Shown here in pieces: positions 1 through 11,741 of a DNA stretch of 47,150 bases. The stretch covers positions 1 through 47,150 of the forward strand of contig JAOACZ010000119.1 of the NCBI GenBank assembly GCA_026417575.1, written 5' to 3'. Source of the DNA: a bacterium (GTDB lineage: Bacteria; Auribacterota; UBA3054; JAPLST01). Position 1 is the stretch's first letter. Each line of letters begins with the position of its first letter. The notes below the pieces were generated by a model. That model searched no databases and was not told the origin of the DNA. It worked only from the letters and a program-made list of their open reading frames with translations. The position numbers and the translations under genes are program-made.

Positions 1-17
1 ATGTGTATAAGAGACAG
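1..17 (+). other. Nextera/Tn5 mosaic-end adapter remnant (artefact)
   Basis: The first 17 bases, ATGTGTATAAGAGACAG, equal the last 17 bases of the 19-bp Tn5 mosaic end used in Nextera tagmentation. They lie exactly at the contig edge. Translated, they give the well-known contaminant peptides MCIRDS and MYKRQ. This is library-preparation sequence and not genome; annotation should begin at base 18, and the ATG at 1-3 is not a start codon. Confidence 0.97.
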
Positions 18-497
18 CCTCAACCCCTCCCTCCTTCGCAGCCTAAGGCCATTATCGAGACGTCCCTGGGCTCCATTACTCTTCAACTCATGCCTGATAA
101 AGCCCCAAAAACCTGCGCGAATTTCATCGCCCTGGCCAAGAAAGGGTTCTACAACGGCCTCACCTTCCATCGTGTCATCCCCAATTTCATGATCCAGGGC
201 GGCTGCCCCAAAGGCGATGGCACTGGCACGCCCGGCTACACCATCCCCGCCGAGTTTAACGACACCAAACATGTCCCTGGCACTGTCTCCATGGCCCGCA
301 GCCAACACCCCGATAGCGCTGGATCTCAGTTCTTTATCTGCGTTGCCACATGCCCTTGGCTCGATGGTCAATACACCGCCTTCGCCAAAGTCGTCAACGG
401 TCTCGACGTCGCAATCAAAATCAGCAAAGTCCCACGTGACGCCCACGACAAGCCCCTCACCCCTGTTCGCATCAACCGTATCACGCTCCAGGAATAA
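18..497 (+). CDS. Cyclophilin-type peptidyl-prolyl cis-trans isomerase (5' partial)
   Basis: A proline cis-trans isomerase that speeds protein folding. The visible 159 residues begin with a Pro/Gln-rich linker and continue as a nearly complete cyclophilin domain. Visible family motifs are [10 protein letters not shown], then [13 protein letters not shown] with the catalytic Arg, then AGSQFFICV. The domain is of the short bacterial type. The true N-terminus is missing because the contig starts inside the gene at an adapter remnant; the linker suggests something precedes the domain, possibly a signal peptide as in periplasmic PPIases, but that cannot be seen. The stop lies 3 bases before the next gene, so the two are probably co-transcribed. 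Confidence 0.93.
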   Translation, partial: PQPLPPSQPKAIIETSLGSITLQLMPDKAPKTCANFIALAKKGFYNGLTFHRVIPNFMIQGGCPKGDGTGTPGYTIPAEFNDTKHVPGTVSMARSQHPDSAGSQFFICVATCPWLDGQYTAFAKVVNGLDVAIKISKVPRDAHDKPLTPVRINRITLQE

Positions 498-500
498 TTC

Positions 501-4555
<4,055 letters not shown>

Positions 4556-5634
4556 AAACACAGCCTCACGCCCACTGATCCAGTTCCGTAACACATCCTG
4601 CGCGGCTTCCTTCTATCGCTCGCGCGAACACACATGTCCGTGCATCTCTTGTCCTCGACAGTGTCTCGAGTCTGCAACTGCTCCCCTCACGCCTCTGCAC
4701 TGAATCCCTAACGCCTCTCCCCGGCGCATTGCCCATCAATCTCACGTGTCCTTCCGAACTAAGCCTTCCTTGCGCAGAGCCAGGGCATTTCCCTGTTTAC
4801 AAATCTCCGCGTGGCCCTCTCTTGCTGACATCGTCCCCTTACCTGATCCACTGGTACTGCTGTGCGCTCCGCTCGTCAAAAAATCGCGACCACCTTCACT
4901 TTTTCCTCACGTCTCCACCTCGTTACTCGCCCTGCGTTTCGTCCTCCCCCAGCACGTTTGCGCCACTTACTGATGCTCTCCCACCAATAAATACCGAGCT
5001 CACCCAACAGAGCCAAGCTAAGAAACTACCGCCGAAGCCTGCCGCTCTACAACCTCCTATTTGGCTTGCGTCATTACCACACACCGTGGCACCCCGGCGC
5101 TCACTTTTCAACAAATCGAACAACCTCTAAACTGCCGGAACGTGCATTCCGTCGAACCATCCGACCTCGGCACCCCCGCCAAAATGCCTGTGCTCTCTCA
5201 CTGCCAGTTCTCCCACGGTAAAATACGTGATCCACACCCAACACTTCCGAAAGCGATTAAAGCCACGCGATCGCACGAGTACCATAACCGTCGGTGCCCT
5301 TTTCGAACACACTGATTATTTTACTGTTCAATCGAAAAACTGCGTGCCCATCACACCGTATCAGCGCCGTCCCATGCGTTTCATTACGCTCTCCACCTCT
5401 CGCCTAAGTACCTTGCTCAACGCAACCCGCGCTGTTCGCCCTCCTTGCCAGAGTTCTCTGACGCAGCCGCACCCTTCCTCTTCTCCCAACCATGCAGCCT
5501 TTCTGTCCAGCATACGCTCGGCTGACACACGCACATGCTTGTCGCTCATTTTTATAAATTCGCTCTGCAAGAGATCCCTTTTGCGTAACAGGCTCTAAAA
5601 AAAACTGCCCGCCACCTCACTAAGATAACCCCTC
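4556..5634. other. Gene-free 1.1 kb region between convergent genes
   Basis: This lies between the 3' ends of lacZ (+) and the Rrf2 gene (-). I see no credible gene: open frames here are Pro/Ser/Leu-rich and come from the G-poor + strand lacking stop codons. No tRNA, tandem repeat or insertion-sequence end is visible. Two weak items: a small hairpin at 4781-4795 (CAGGG/CCCTG, 5-base loop) and a run of eight A at 5597-5604 (a T run on the - strand, downstream of the Rrf2 gene) without a clear stem. C greatly exceeds G throughout. Confidence 0.6.
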
Positions 5635-6057
5635 TCAGCGCCCTGACGCAAAAATATCCTTCAAATTAGCAATTGTAGTGCGCGCAAGATACTTTTCGAC
5701 CTCTTGATAAATCTCACGTAAAATTGTGCCCATTACACATCGTCCCTGCTTGCACGCCGGCTGCTCCAGAAGACATACACTCGAGTTGATTGGCCCCTCA
5801 ATCGCTTCATACACTTCCAACAACGCAATCTTCCCCGGTGCCTTCAACAATGTAAACCCCCCATGCGGCCCGCGAATGGAACGCACAAGACCCACTCGTG
5901 CAAGTCGCTGCAGTACCTTTGATAAATGCGCATCTGACGCGTGTAACACCCTCGCAATCTCCTTCGTCGAAACCAGTCTCTCCGGATGCGCCGCAAGATA
6001 CACTACTGTGTGAATCGCCAGCGATGCCGCTTCAGATATCCGTAACAAACAGGCCAT
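5635..6057 (-). CDS. Rrf2-family transcriptional regulator
   Basis: A 140-residue winged-helix regulator. The N-terminus (ISEAASLAIHTVVYLA) and the helix-turn-helix (STKEIARVLHASDAHLSKVL, about 30-49) followed by the wing GPHGGFTL are typical Rrf2. Three cysteines, C95, C102 and C107, sit where IscR and NsrR bind an iron-sulfur cluster. The 12-residue span matches those proteins (IscR 92/98/104), but the middle Cys is shifted by one. It probably senses iron-sulfur status, redox or NO. The start is supported by GGGGAG about 7 bases upstream. It stands alone, convergent with lacZ and divergent from the STAS gene, and has its own strong promoter with an overlapping palindrome, suggesting autoregulation. 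Its targets are not apparent here. Confidence 0.92.
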   Translation of the reverse strand: MACLLRISEAASLAIHTVVYLAAHPERLVSTKEIARVLHASDAHLSKVLQRLARVGLVRSIRGPHGGFTLLKAPGKIALLEVYEAIEGPINSSVCLLEQPACKQGRCVMGTILREIYQEVEKYLARTTIANLKDIFASGR

Positions 6058-6110
6058 ACCAATCTCCCCACGCTGTGTTTATCACCCGTGGCACCAGCCA
6101 CGACGTGCTC

Positions 6111-6128
6111 TATTGTGGTACCATTATA
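6111..6128. promoter_or_regulatory. Candidate Rrf2 operator (imperfect palindrome)
   Basis: An 18-base inverted repeat with a perfect 8-base core TGGTACCA (6116-6123) and matching outer TAT/ATA arms; 14 of 18 positions are symmetric. It overlaps the -10 box and probable start site of the Rrf2 promoter, where a bound repressor would block transcription. Assigning it to this regulator is inference from position. Confidence 0.5.
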
Positions 6129-6151
6129 ATAAATTCCCCCACCTTAGTCAA
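6123..6151 (-). promoter_or_regulatory. Sigma-70 promoter of the Rrf2 gene
   Basis: On the - strand TTGACT (6151-6146) is separated by 17 bases from a perfect TATAAT (6128-6123). Transcription should begin near 6116, giving a leader of about 60 bases that carries the GGGGAG ribosome site. The rest of the divergent intergenic region (6152-6363) shows nothing recognisable. Confidence 0.85.
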
Positions 6152-6363
6152 AACTACGGCGCTCACCAAGCCGTCCCCGCGTCGCCTTATCCCAGCTCAC
6201 TAACTCAGTTTATGCCTTTCTTCTGTAATGACCTGTACAACACGACACAACTCCGCCTCCGTTGCGCAGGCTCAGTCTCCCCTCGCTTCAGCTCGACCTG
6301 TGCGCCATCCTTCCACGTGAATGTGTCATCCCGTCGCGCATCTGTTCTCGTCCTCTCCCAGTC

Positions 6364-6392
6364 TTTACATTGATTGCTTGCTCTGTTATAAT
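6364..6392 (+). promoter_or_regulatory. Sigma-70 promoter of the STAS-phosphatase-comM operon
   Basis: TTTACA (6364-6369), a 17-base spacer, and perfect TATAAT (6387-6392). The predicted start near 6399 leaves a leader of about 36 bases before the ATG at 6435. The leader has no clear Shine-Dalgarno. Confidence 0.82.
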
Positions 6393-6434
6393 ATCTACTG
6401 AACGCTTCACAATCCGTTAGTTTCAGCGGCACAA

Positions 6435-6959
6435 ATGGACACAGTCAAACCCACTGATGCGCATGCCATGCCAGCAGAACGCTTGGACGTGGCCGAAAAT
6501 TCCACCACCGCATACGTGCGCGTCCACGGCCGTGCTACCTTCAAAATCGCTCCCGTCTTGCGCGACTTCGTCCAACACGAACTATCCCAAGCTCGCCTCG
6601 GCATCCTCATCGACTTCAGTGAATGTGAAAGTGTCGACTCCACTTTCGTCGGCACCCTCACCAGCCTCTCACTTCAATGCCGGCGCTCCGGCCGCGCTTG
6701 TATCAAACTCTTTAATGTCCCACCACAAGTCTACAACGTCTTCCATACGCTCGGACTGACAATGGTCCTTGACCTCGCCAGCCCACCCCCTTCCGCTCCC
6801 ATTGACTACCGCCCCGCCGAACCAGGTACCTATTCGCGTACAGATATCGCCTCCCTCATGCTCGATGCCCACCAAACGCTCGCAGCCCTCAACGACAAAA
6901 ACGCCCTGGAATTCCGCAATGTCATCGAGTTCCTCCGCGCTAGCCTCCCCTCCCAATGA
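6435..6959 (+). CDS. STAS-domain protein (anti-sigma factor antagonist-like)
   Basis: A cytoplasmic 174-residue protein whose residues ~22-115 form a STAS domain like SpoIIAA/RsbV. The conserved phosphorylation site appears as SVDSTFVG, with Ser69 at the place of the Ser in the usual MDSSG motif. A helical extension of ~55 residues follows, which typical SpoIIAA lacks. Its stop overlaps the start of a SpoIIE-type phosphatase gene by 4 bases (ATGA), so the phosphatase very likely dephosphorylates this protein. No RsbW-type kinase or sigma factor gene is nearby, so the rest of the partner switch must lie elsewhere or be absent. Transcribed from the promoter at 6364. Confidence 0.85.
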   Translation: MDTVKPTDAHAMPAERLDVAENSTTAYVRVHGRATFKIAPVLRDFVQHELSQARLGILIDFSECESVDSTFVGTLTSLSLQCRRSGRACIKLFNVPPQVYNVFHTLGLTMVLDLASPPPSAPIDYRPAEPGTYSRTDIASLMLDAHQTLAALNDKNALEFRNVIEFLRASLPSQ

Positions 6960-8458
6960 CTAATCTCCTCCTCGAGGTTGTGCCCTCATTCGAACAGGTC
7001 CTCACCTTCGTGCGCGACCATACCACCTACCGAGGCTGGGAAATCTACCATGTCACCCTCGCACTCGCAGGTATCACTCTCCTCCTCCTCTGGCGTCGCA
7101 CGCGCCAAGCCCTCCGCGAAGAACGACGCCTCCGCCGCCGCCTCGCTTCTACCAACGAAAGTGTCCTCAACCTCCTCGGTAAGGCCACCGAATCCTTGCA
7201 AAACACCCTCGACCTCTCCGCCTTTCTCCACTTCTATACCGACTATAGTGCACGCTCCCTCTGCGCACAGAGCGCCGCCTTCTTCCGCTACCAGCCTTCT
7301 GATCGTACCGTTCATGCGGAGGCAATCGTCGGCGCCTTCCCCTCTGTGTTTAATGCCCCCCAGGATCTCCTCGATTCTCTTCTCCAGAACCCCCAGCGCC
7401 TCCTCGCTTACCTCCACGACACCCACTTCTTGCTTACTGAAACCCCCTTCGTAGAGGCCATCACCCAGCGCCGTCCCCTCTTGTTTAATCCCCAAGAAGT
7501 AAGCCAGCGTCTCCACTACACTGTCACCGAATGCTGGGGCTTGCTTGTCGTCCCGCTCATCGCAAACTCCGCCCCCTTTGGTGTCCTCGCCCTCACTAAC
7601 AAAATGGACCGGTCTCCCTTTAATTTGGACGACCTCCACCTCGCCCAAAGCCTCTCGGACATGGCCGGCATCGCTATCAGTCACCTCCTCCTTTTCCGCG
7701 AGCTTCAGGAAAAACAACAGATCGACATGCAGCTCCGCACCGCAGAACTTATCCTCGCTCACCTCCTCCCCCAGCGTATCCCTCAAGACCCTCGCTATGA
7801 ACTCGCCGTCCACTATGAGTTCGCATACCGCCTCGGTGGCGATTATTATGACTTCGTCGAACTCGATGAACGCCACCTCGGGATCATCATGGCCGACGTC
7901 TCCGGTAAAGGCATTCCTGCTGGCCTTGTGATGGCAACCACTCGTTCCCTTTTTGCCGTACTCTCTCCTGGCCAGCTCTCCCCCTCTACTGTGCTCCGCG
8001 TTCTCAATACCCACCTGCTCAAGCTCATCCCCGATGACATGTTCGTCACCGCCATCTACGCGATCCTTGATAAACAAACCGGTCTCCTTACCTACGCCCG
8101 TGCAGGCCACGAACCTCTTCTCTCCTGTTGCCCCCGCTCATCTCCCCAATGTCTCGGTCGTACTTCTGGAACCGTGGTTGGTATGCTCCCCGACGAGTCC
8201 TTCAGGCAAACTCTCTCTGACGAACAGTATTACATTCGCCCCGGCGAAACTGTCCTGTTCTACACCGACGGACTCACAGAAGCACACAACCCCCACGGCG
8301 AGGAATTCGGCCGCCAACGCGTCGCCGCTGTTCTGCAGCAAGTATGCGCCCTCGGCGCCGATGAAGCTGTCCGTTGTATCGTCCACCGCGTCAAAAAATT
8401 CATGAGTGACACCCCCCTCTATGACGATATGACCATCCTCGCTATCAAAGCCCGCTGA
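6956..8458 (+). CDS. Membrane-anchored GAF-SpoIIE (PP2C-type) phosphatase
   Basis: A 500-residue signalling phosphatase. One membrane segment lies at about residues 31-46 (YHVTLALAGITLLLLW), followed by a charged coiled-coil-like stretch (50-80), a GAF-like sensor domain (~85-250) and a SpoIIE/RsbU phosphatase domain (~265-500). Metal-binding acidic residues are visible: GGDYYDF (Asp296), MADVSGKG (Asp313), FYTDGLTEA (Asp437) and YDDMTIL (Asp490/491). It is predicted to remove phosphate from the STAS protein encoded immediately upstream (ATGA overlap). The signal sensed by the GAF domain is unknown. Its stop overlaps the comM start by one base. Confidence 0.92.
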   Translation: MTNLLLEVVPSFEQVLTFVRDHTTYRGWEIYHVTLALAGITLLLLWRRTRQALREERRLRRRLASTNESVLNLLGKATESLQNTLDLSAFLHFYTDYSARSLCAQSAAFFRYQPSDRTVHAEAIVGAFPSVFNAPQDLLDSLLQNPQRLLAYLHDTHFLLTETPFVEAITQRRPLLFNPQEVSQRLHYTVTECWGLLVVPLIANSAPFGVLALTNKMDRSPFNLDDLHLAQSLSDMAGIAISHLLLFRELQEKQQIDMQLRTAELILAHLLPQRIPQDPRYELAVHYEFAYRLGGDYYDFVELDERHLGIIMADVSGKGIPAGLVMATTRSLFAVLSPGQLSPSTVLRVLNTHLLKLIPDDMFVTAIYAILDKQTGLLTYARAGHEPLLSCCPRSSPQCLGRTSGTVVGMLPDESFRQTLSDEQYYIRPGETVLFYTDGLTEAHNPHGEEFGRQRVAAVLQQVCALGADEAVRCIVHRVKKFMSDTPLYDDMTILAIKAR

Positions 8459-9999
8459 TGCTCGCACGAACCTACTCCTTTACTACCGTGGGCATCGACG
8501 CCCAACTCGTCGAAGTTGAAGTGGACCTCCGCAGCTCAGGTCAAGAAGCCTTCACCGTCATCGTCGGCCTCCCCGACACCGCTGTTAAGGAAAGTAAAGA
8601 ACGTCTCGAATCTTCCTTGCGTAACGCCGGTTTCGTCTTCCCACGCAAACGCGTCCTCATTAACCTCGCCCCCGCTGATATCCGTAAGCAAGGCCCCGTC
8701 TTCGATCTCCCCATGGCCATCGGGATCCTCATCGCCACGCAACAGCTGCCGCCAACTCCCGACCACTCGTGGGCCATGATGGGCGAGCTCGCCCTCGACG
8801 GTACCCTCCGCCCCGTTCGCGGTGTCCTCTCGGCCGCCCTCGCCGCAAAAGCGGAAGGCATCCCCCGCCTCATCGTCCCTCGTGACAACGCCGTCGAAGC
8901 CGCCCTCGTTGACGGACTCGCTGTCTACCCCGCCGATTCCCTCGCCCACGTCGTGCGCCTCCTTGAATCACCTTCCAACTTCGAACCCTTTACTGTCGAC
9001 GCTCCCGCGCTCTTCCATAACGCTCGTTCCTACGATGTCGACTTCGCCGACGTCCGCGGTCAGGATCACGCAAAACGCGCCGCAGAAATCGCCGTGGCCG
9101 GCGGCCACAATATTCTCATGATCGGCCCCCCCGGCTCCGGTAAAACCATGCTCGCACGCCGCATCCCCACCATCATGCCCGATATGACCCTCGACGAAGC
9201 CATCGCCACTACCAGAATCCACTCCGTTCGAGGCTTGCTCACCCCAGACCAGCCACTCGTCGCCACCCGCCCCTTCCGCGCTCCCCACCACACCATCTCC
9301 GACGCCGGCTTGATCGGCGGCGGAATCGGCATTGAACCAGGTGAGGTCTCCCTCAGCCATAACGGCGTCCTCTTCCTCGATGAATTCCCCGAATTCTCCC
9401 GCCGCGCCCTCGAAGCCCTCCGCCAACCCCTCGAAGATGGCTTCGTCACCATCGCCCGCGCCGCCGGTACCCTCGTCTTCCCTGCCCGCTTCATCCTCGT
9501 CGCCGCCATGAACCCCTGCCCCTGCGGCTACCTCGGTCACCCCACCAAATCCTGCGCCTGCTCACCTCAAACCACTATGAAATACCGCCGCAAAATTAGC
9601 GGCCCCCTCCTCGACCGTATCGACATCCACATCGACATGCCCGCCGTCGAGTACCGCGACCTCACTGCCAAACGCGAAGGTGAACCCTCCGCGGCCATCC
9701 GCGCGCGCGTCCAAGCCGCCCGCGCACGCCAACTTAAACGCTTCGCCGGCCGCAATATCACTTGCAACGCCCATATGTCCAGCGCCCTCGTCCGCCGCTT
9801 CTGTCCTCTCTCCCCAGAAGCCCAGGAAACTCTCAAAATGGCCGTCGATGAATTCGGCTTCTCCGCCCGCGCCTACGAGCGCATCCTCCGCGTCGCTCGC
9901 ACCATCGCCGACCTCGCCGCCTCCGACGACATCTCTCCCGCCCACGTCCTCGAGGCGGTCCAGTACCGCTCCCTTGACCGCCGTTACTGGGATCTCTAA
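8458..9999 (+). CDS. comM: YifB/ComM-family Mg-chelatase-like AAA+ ATPase
   Basis: A full-length 513-residue member. The N-terminal ChlI-type Lon-protease-like fold (1-175) contains GLPDTAVKESKER. Next come Walker A GPPGSGKT (223-230), Walker B VLFLDEF (304-310), the Cys-rich NPCPCGYLGH...CACSP loop, and the C-terminal Mg_chelatase_C helical domain. In transformable bacteria ComM is a hexameric helicase that promotes branch migration during natural transformation; the family is also widespread in bacteria not known to be transformable. The TGATG overlap with the phosphatase gene indicates co-transcription with the STAS/phosphatase pair, an unusual association that is probably genomic convenience. 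Confidence 0.93.
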   Translation: MLARTYSFTTVGIDAQLVEVEVDLRSSGQEAFTVIVGLPDTAVKESKERLESSLRNAGFVFPRKRVLINLAPADIRKQGPVFDLPMAIGILIATQQLPPTPDHSWAMMGELALDGTLRPVRGVLSAALAAKAEGIPRLIVPRDNAVEAALVDGLAVYPADSLAHVVRLLESPSNFEPFTVDAPALFHNARSYDVDFADVRGQDHAKRAAEIAVAGGHNILMIGPPGSGKTMLARRIPTIMPDMTLDEAIATTRIHSVRGLLTPDQPLVATRPFRAPHHTISDAGLIGGGIGIEPGEVSLSHNGVLFLDEFPEFSRRALEALRQPLEDGFVTIARAAGTLVFPARFILVAAMNPCPCGYLGHPTKSCACSPQTTMKYRRKISGPLLDRIDIHIDMPAVEYRDLTAKREGEPSAAIRARVQAARARQLKRFAGRNITCNAHMSSALVRRFCPLSPEAQETLKMAVDEFGFSARAYERILRVARTIADLAASDDISPAHVLEAVQYRSLDRRYWDL

Positions 10000-10003
10000 C
10001 AGT

Positions 10004-10936
10004 ATGCATTCTCACCTCGTTCTCGCCTTCCTCAATTACAATACCACCCCCGAACTACTCCAAGCTCTGGCCGCTCTTCCTGCCGCCCTCGCCAACATGC
10101 CAGCCCGCGTTATCGTCATTGACAACGCTTCTCGTGACAACCCCGCCACCCTCGTCCAACAAAAATTTCCACACGTGGAATGGCTTCAAAATAATACCAA
10201 CCTCGGCTTCGCAGCAGCGTTTAACCAACTCTTCGCCCGCGTCCCTGCTGACTGGTACCTCCTGCTTAACTCCGACATCATCCTCCCCCCTGCCAGCGTG
10301 CCTGCCTTGCTTTCCTACGCTCAACAGTACCCTAACCTTGGCCTCGCCGGCGTTGCACTTGTCCGCGAAGATGGATCCCCTCAAGCTTCCTACGCTCCCT
10401 TCCCTTCCCTCGCTACCGAATTACTCAACCGCTCCCTTTACCGCCATATTCATCGCCGCAAGGCACCTCACACAACCCCTTTCGAAGTTGACACCATCGT
10501 TGGCGCTGTTATGCTCGTGCCGCGTCATACCATCGAACGTACCGGCGGCTTTGATCCGCGCTTCTACTTCTTCATGGAAGAAACTGACTGGTGTCGCCGT
10601 ATCCGCAACGCCGGCCTGCACGTCTTCCACTTCCCTCAGATCCGCGTCACCCACCTCCAAGGCCGCGCCGCCAACCAAACCCCTTTGCGCGCCCGCATCG
10701 AGTTCCACCGCTCACGCCTCCTTTACTTCTCTCTTCATCACGGCCGCACCGCTGCCGCCATCCTCTGTGCCGGCACAGTCTTACGCGTGTTATTGAATGC
10801 GCTAACTCACGTACTCCTCGTCCTCCTCACCCTCGGCCTTATCAGAAAAGTGCGCACGAAGTGTGTAACGTATCTTGGCCTGCTCTCGTGGTACCTTCGC
10901 GGCTGCCCCCGCTCTTGGGGCCTCGCACCGCAATAA
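10004..10936 (+). CDS. Glycosyltransferase family 2 (rhamnosyltransferase-like)
   Basis: A 310-residue GT2 enzyme of the WbbL/rhamnosyltransferase type. Visible features: LAFLNYNT...LLQAL at the start, VIDNASRDNP, the NTNLGFAAAFN donor-binding motif, LLLNSDI as the metal-binding acidic motif, and FYFFMEETDWCRRIRNAG as the acceptor/catalytic region. A hydrophobic C-terminal segment (~265-290) suggests membrane association. It should add a sugar to a cell-surface polysaccharide precursor at the inner face of the membrane. The ATG at 10004 is chosen because it starts just before the first beta-strand; the open frame extends upstream inside comM in another frame. No ribosome site is seen. Confidence 0.88.
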   Translation: MHSHLVLAFLNYNTTPELLQALAALPAALANMPARVIVIDNASRDNPATLVQQKFPHVEWLQNNTNLGFAAAFNQLFARVPADWYLLLNSDIILPPASVPALLSYAQQYPNLGLAGVALVREDGSPQASYAPFPSLATELLNRSLYRHIHRRKAPHTTPFEVDTIVGAVMLVPRHTIERTGGFDPRFYFFMEETDWCRRIRNAGLHVFHFPQIRVTHLQGRAANQTPLRARIEFHRSRLLYFSLHHGRTAAAILCAGTVLRVLLNALTHVLLVLLTLGLIRKVRTKCVTYLGLLSWYLRGCPRSWGLAPQ

Positions 10937-10966
10937 CCCTTGCCCGCTGCTGGTGTCCTATCACCC

Positions 10967-11593
10967 ATGCCCATCTCCTCAATCATCTTCGACCTCGGTA
11001 ATGTGCTCGTCTTTTTTGATCAAAGTAAAGCTTTGCGTGCCCTCGCTAACTACGTCAACCCCCTCACAGCCATGCTCCTCTGGGCGCGCAAAGAGGAATT
11101 CCTTAAAGAACTCCGTGCCGAAGCCGATTTGCTAGAAACAGGGCGCCTCTCCCTCGCACAGTTTTATTCACGCTTGAAAGGTAAAATTGGCCTGACCATT
11201 GACCTTGACGGTTTCCAAAAAATTTGGAACGACATCTTCTCTCCCAACGAGCCTGTCCTCGCCTTGGCTCAACAACTTAGCTCTCATTATCCTTGCTACA
11301 TATTCTCCAACACTAATGCCTCTCACTACGAGTTCGTAAAAGCTCACTACCCCGCTCTCAGCTTCGCCAAAGGCTGGTCTGTTTCGCATGAACTCGGCGT
11401 CATGAAACCCGCACATGAATTCTTTGAACGCGCCCTCGCTCAGCATCAGCTTTCTCCCGCTACCTCTCTCTTCATCGACGACCTCGAGCCAAATGTTGCC
11501 GCCGCCCGCAGCGTCGGCCTTGATGCCATCCACTACCAGTCCCCATCCCAGCTCCTCAGTGAACTCGGCTCTCGTGGTATCACTGCCCCATAG
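10967..11593 (+). CDS. HAD-superfamily hydrolase (YihX-like subfamily IA)
   Basis: A 208-residue HAD phosphatase-like protein. Motif I is IFDLGNVL, with Gly in place of the second Asp, as in the YihX group; motif II FSNTNASH, motif III Lys in GVMKPAHE, motif IV LFIDDLEPN. A helical cap lies between motifs I and II. YihX dephosphorylates alpha-glucose-1-phosphate and other sugar phosphates; the substrate here is unknown. The ATG at 10967 places the first beta-strand at the N-terminus, whereas an upstream TTG (10940) would add nine unlikely residues. It follows the glycosyltransferase by 30 bases. Confidence 0.88.
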   Translation: MPISSIIFDLGNVLVFFDQSKALRALANYVNPLTAMLLWARKEEFLKELRAEADLLETGRLSLAQFYSRLKGKIGLTIDLDGFQKIWNDIFSPNEPVLALAQQLSSHYPCYIFSNTNASHYEFVKAHYPALSFAKGWSVSHELGVMKPAHEFFERALAQHQLSPATSLFIDDLEPNVAAARSVGLDAIHYQSPSQLLSELGSRGITAP

Positions 11594-11690
11594 CTAGCCT
11601 CTTTCGCCCCTCCATCGCTTTTCTTTTCATGTAACTGACTCGCTTCCCTTTCCAACCACTTACATACCTTCTTCTTCCTCATCGTGACCC

Positions 11691-11734
11691 TTGCAGCCCT
11701 CGCCGCTAATTTTGTATAATTACTCGTGAAGGAG
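11691..11734 (+). promoter_or_regulatory. Sigma-70 promoter and ribosome site of the MEMO-AMMECR1 gene
   Basis: TTGCAG (11691-11696), an 18-base spacer and perfect TATAAT (11715-11720) are followed by GAAGGAG (11728-11734), 7 bases before the ATG at 11742. The start site should fall near 11727, making the leader very short (~15 bases) and nearly all ribosome site. Strong Shine-Dalgarno sites are rare on + strand genes in this window. Confidence 0.75.
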
Positions 11735-11741
11735 TATTCCC

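Noticed and set aside
4729-5130. 133-residue open frame in the gene-free region
   Set aside because: It has a TTG start, low-complexity Pro/Ser/Leu composition, no ribosome site and no recognisable motif.
5320-5345. GTTCAATC, resembling a tRNA T-loop
   Set aside because: No flanking T-stem, acceptor stem or anticodon arm can be paired around it.
5597-5604. Poly-A (poly-T on the - strand) downstream of the Rrf2 gene as a terminator
   Set aside because: No convincing GC-rich stem precedes it in the direction of transcription.
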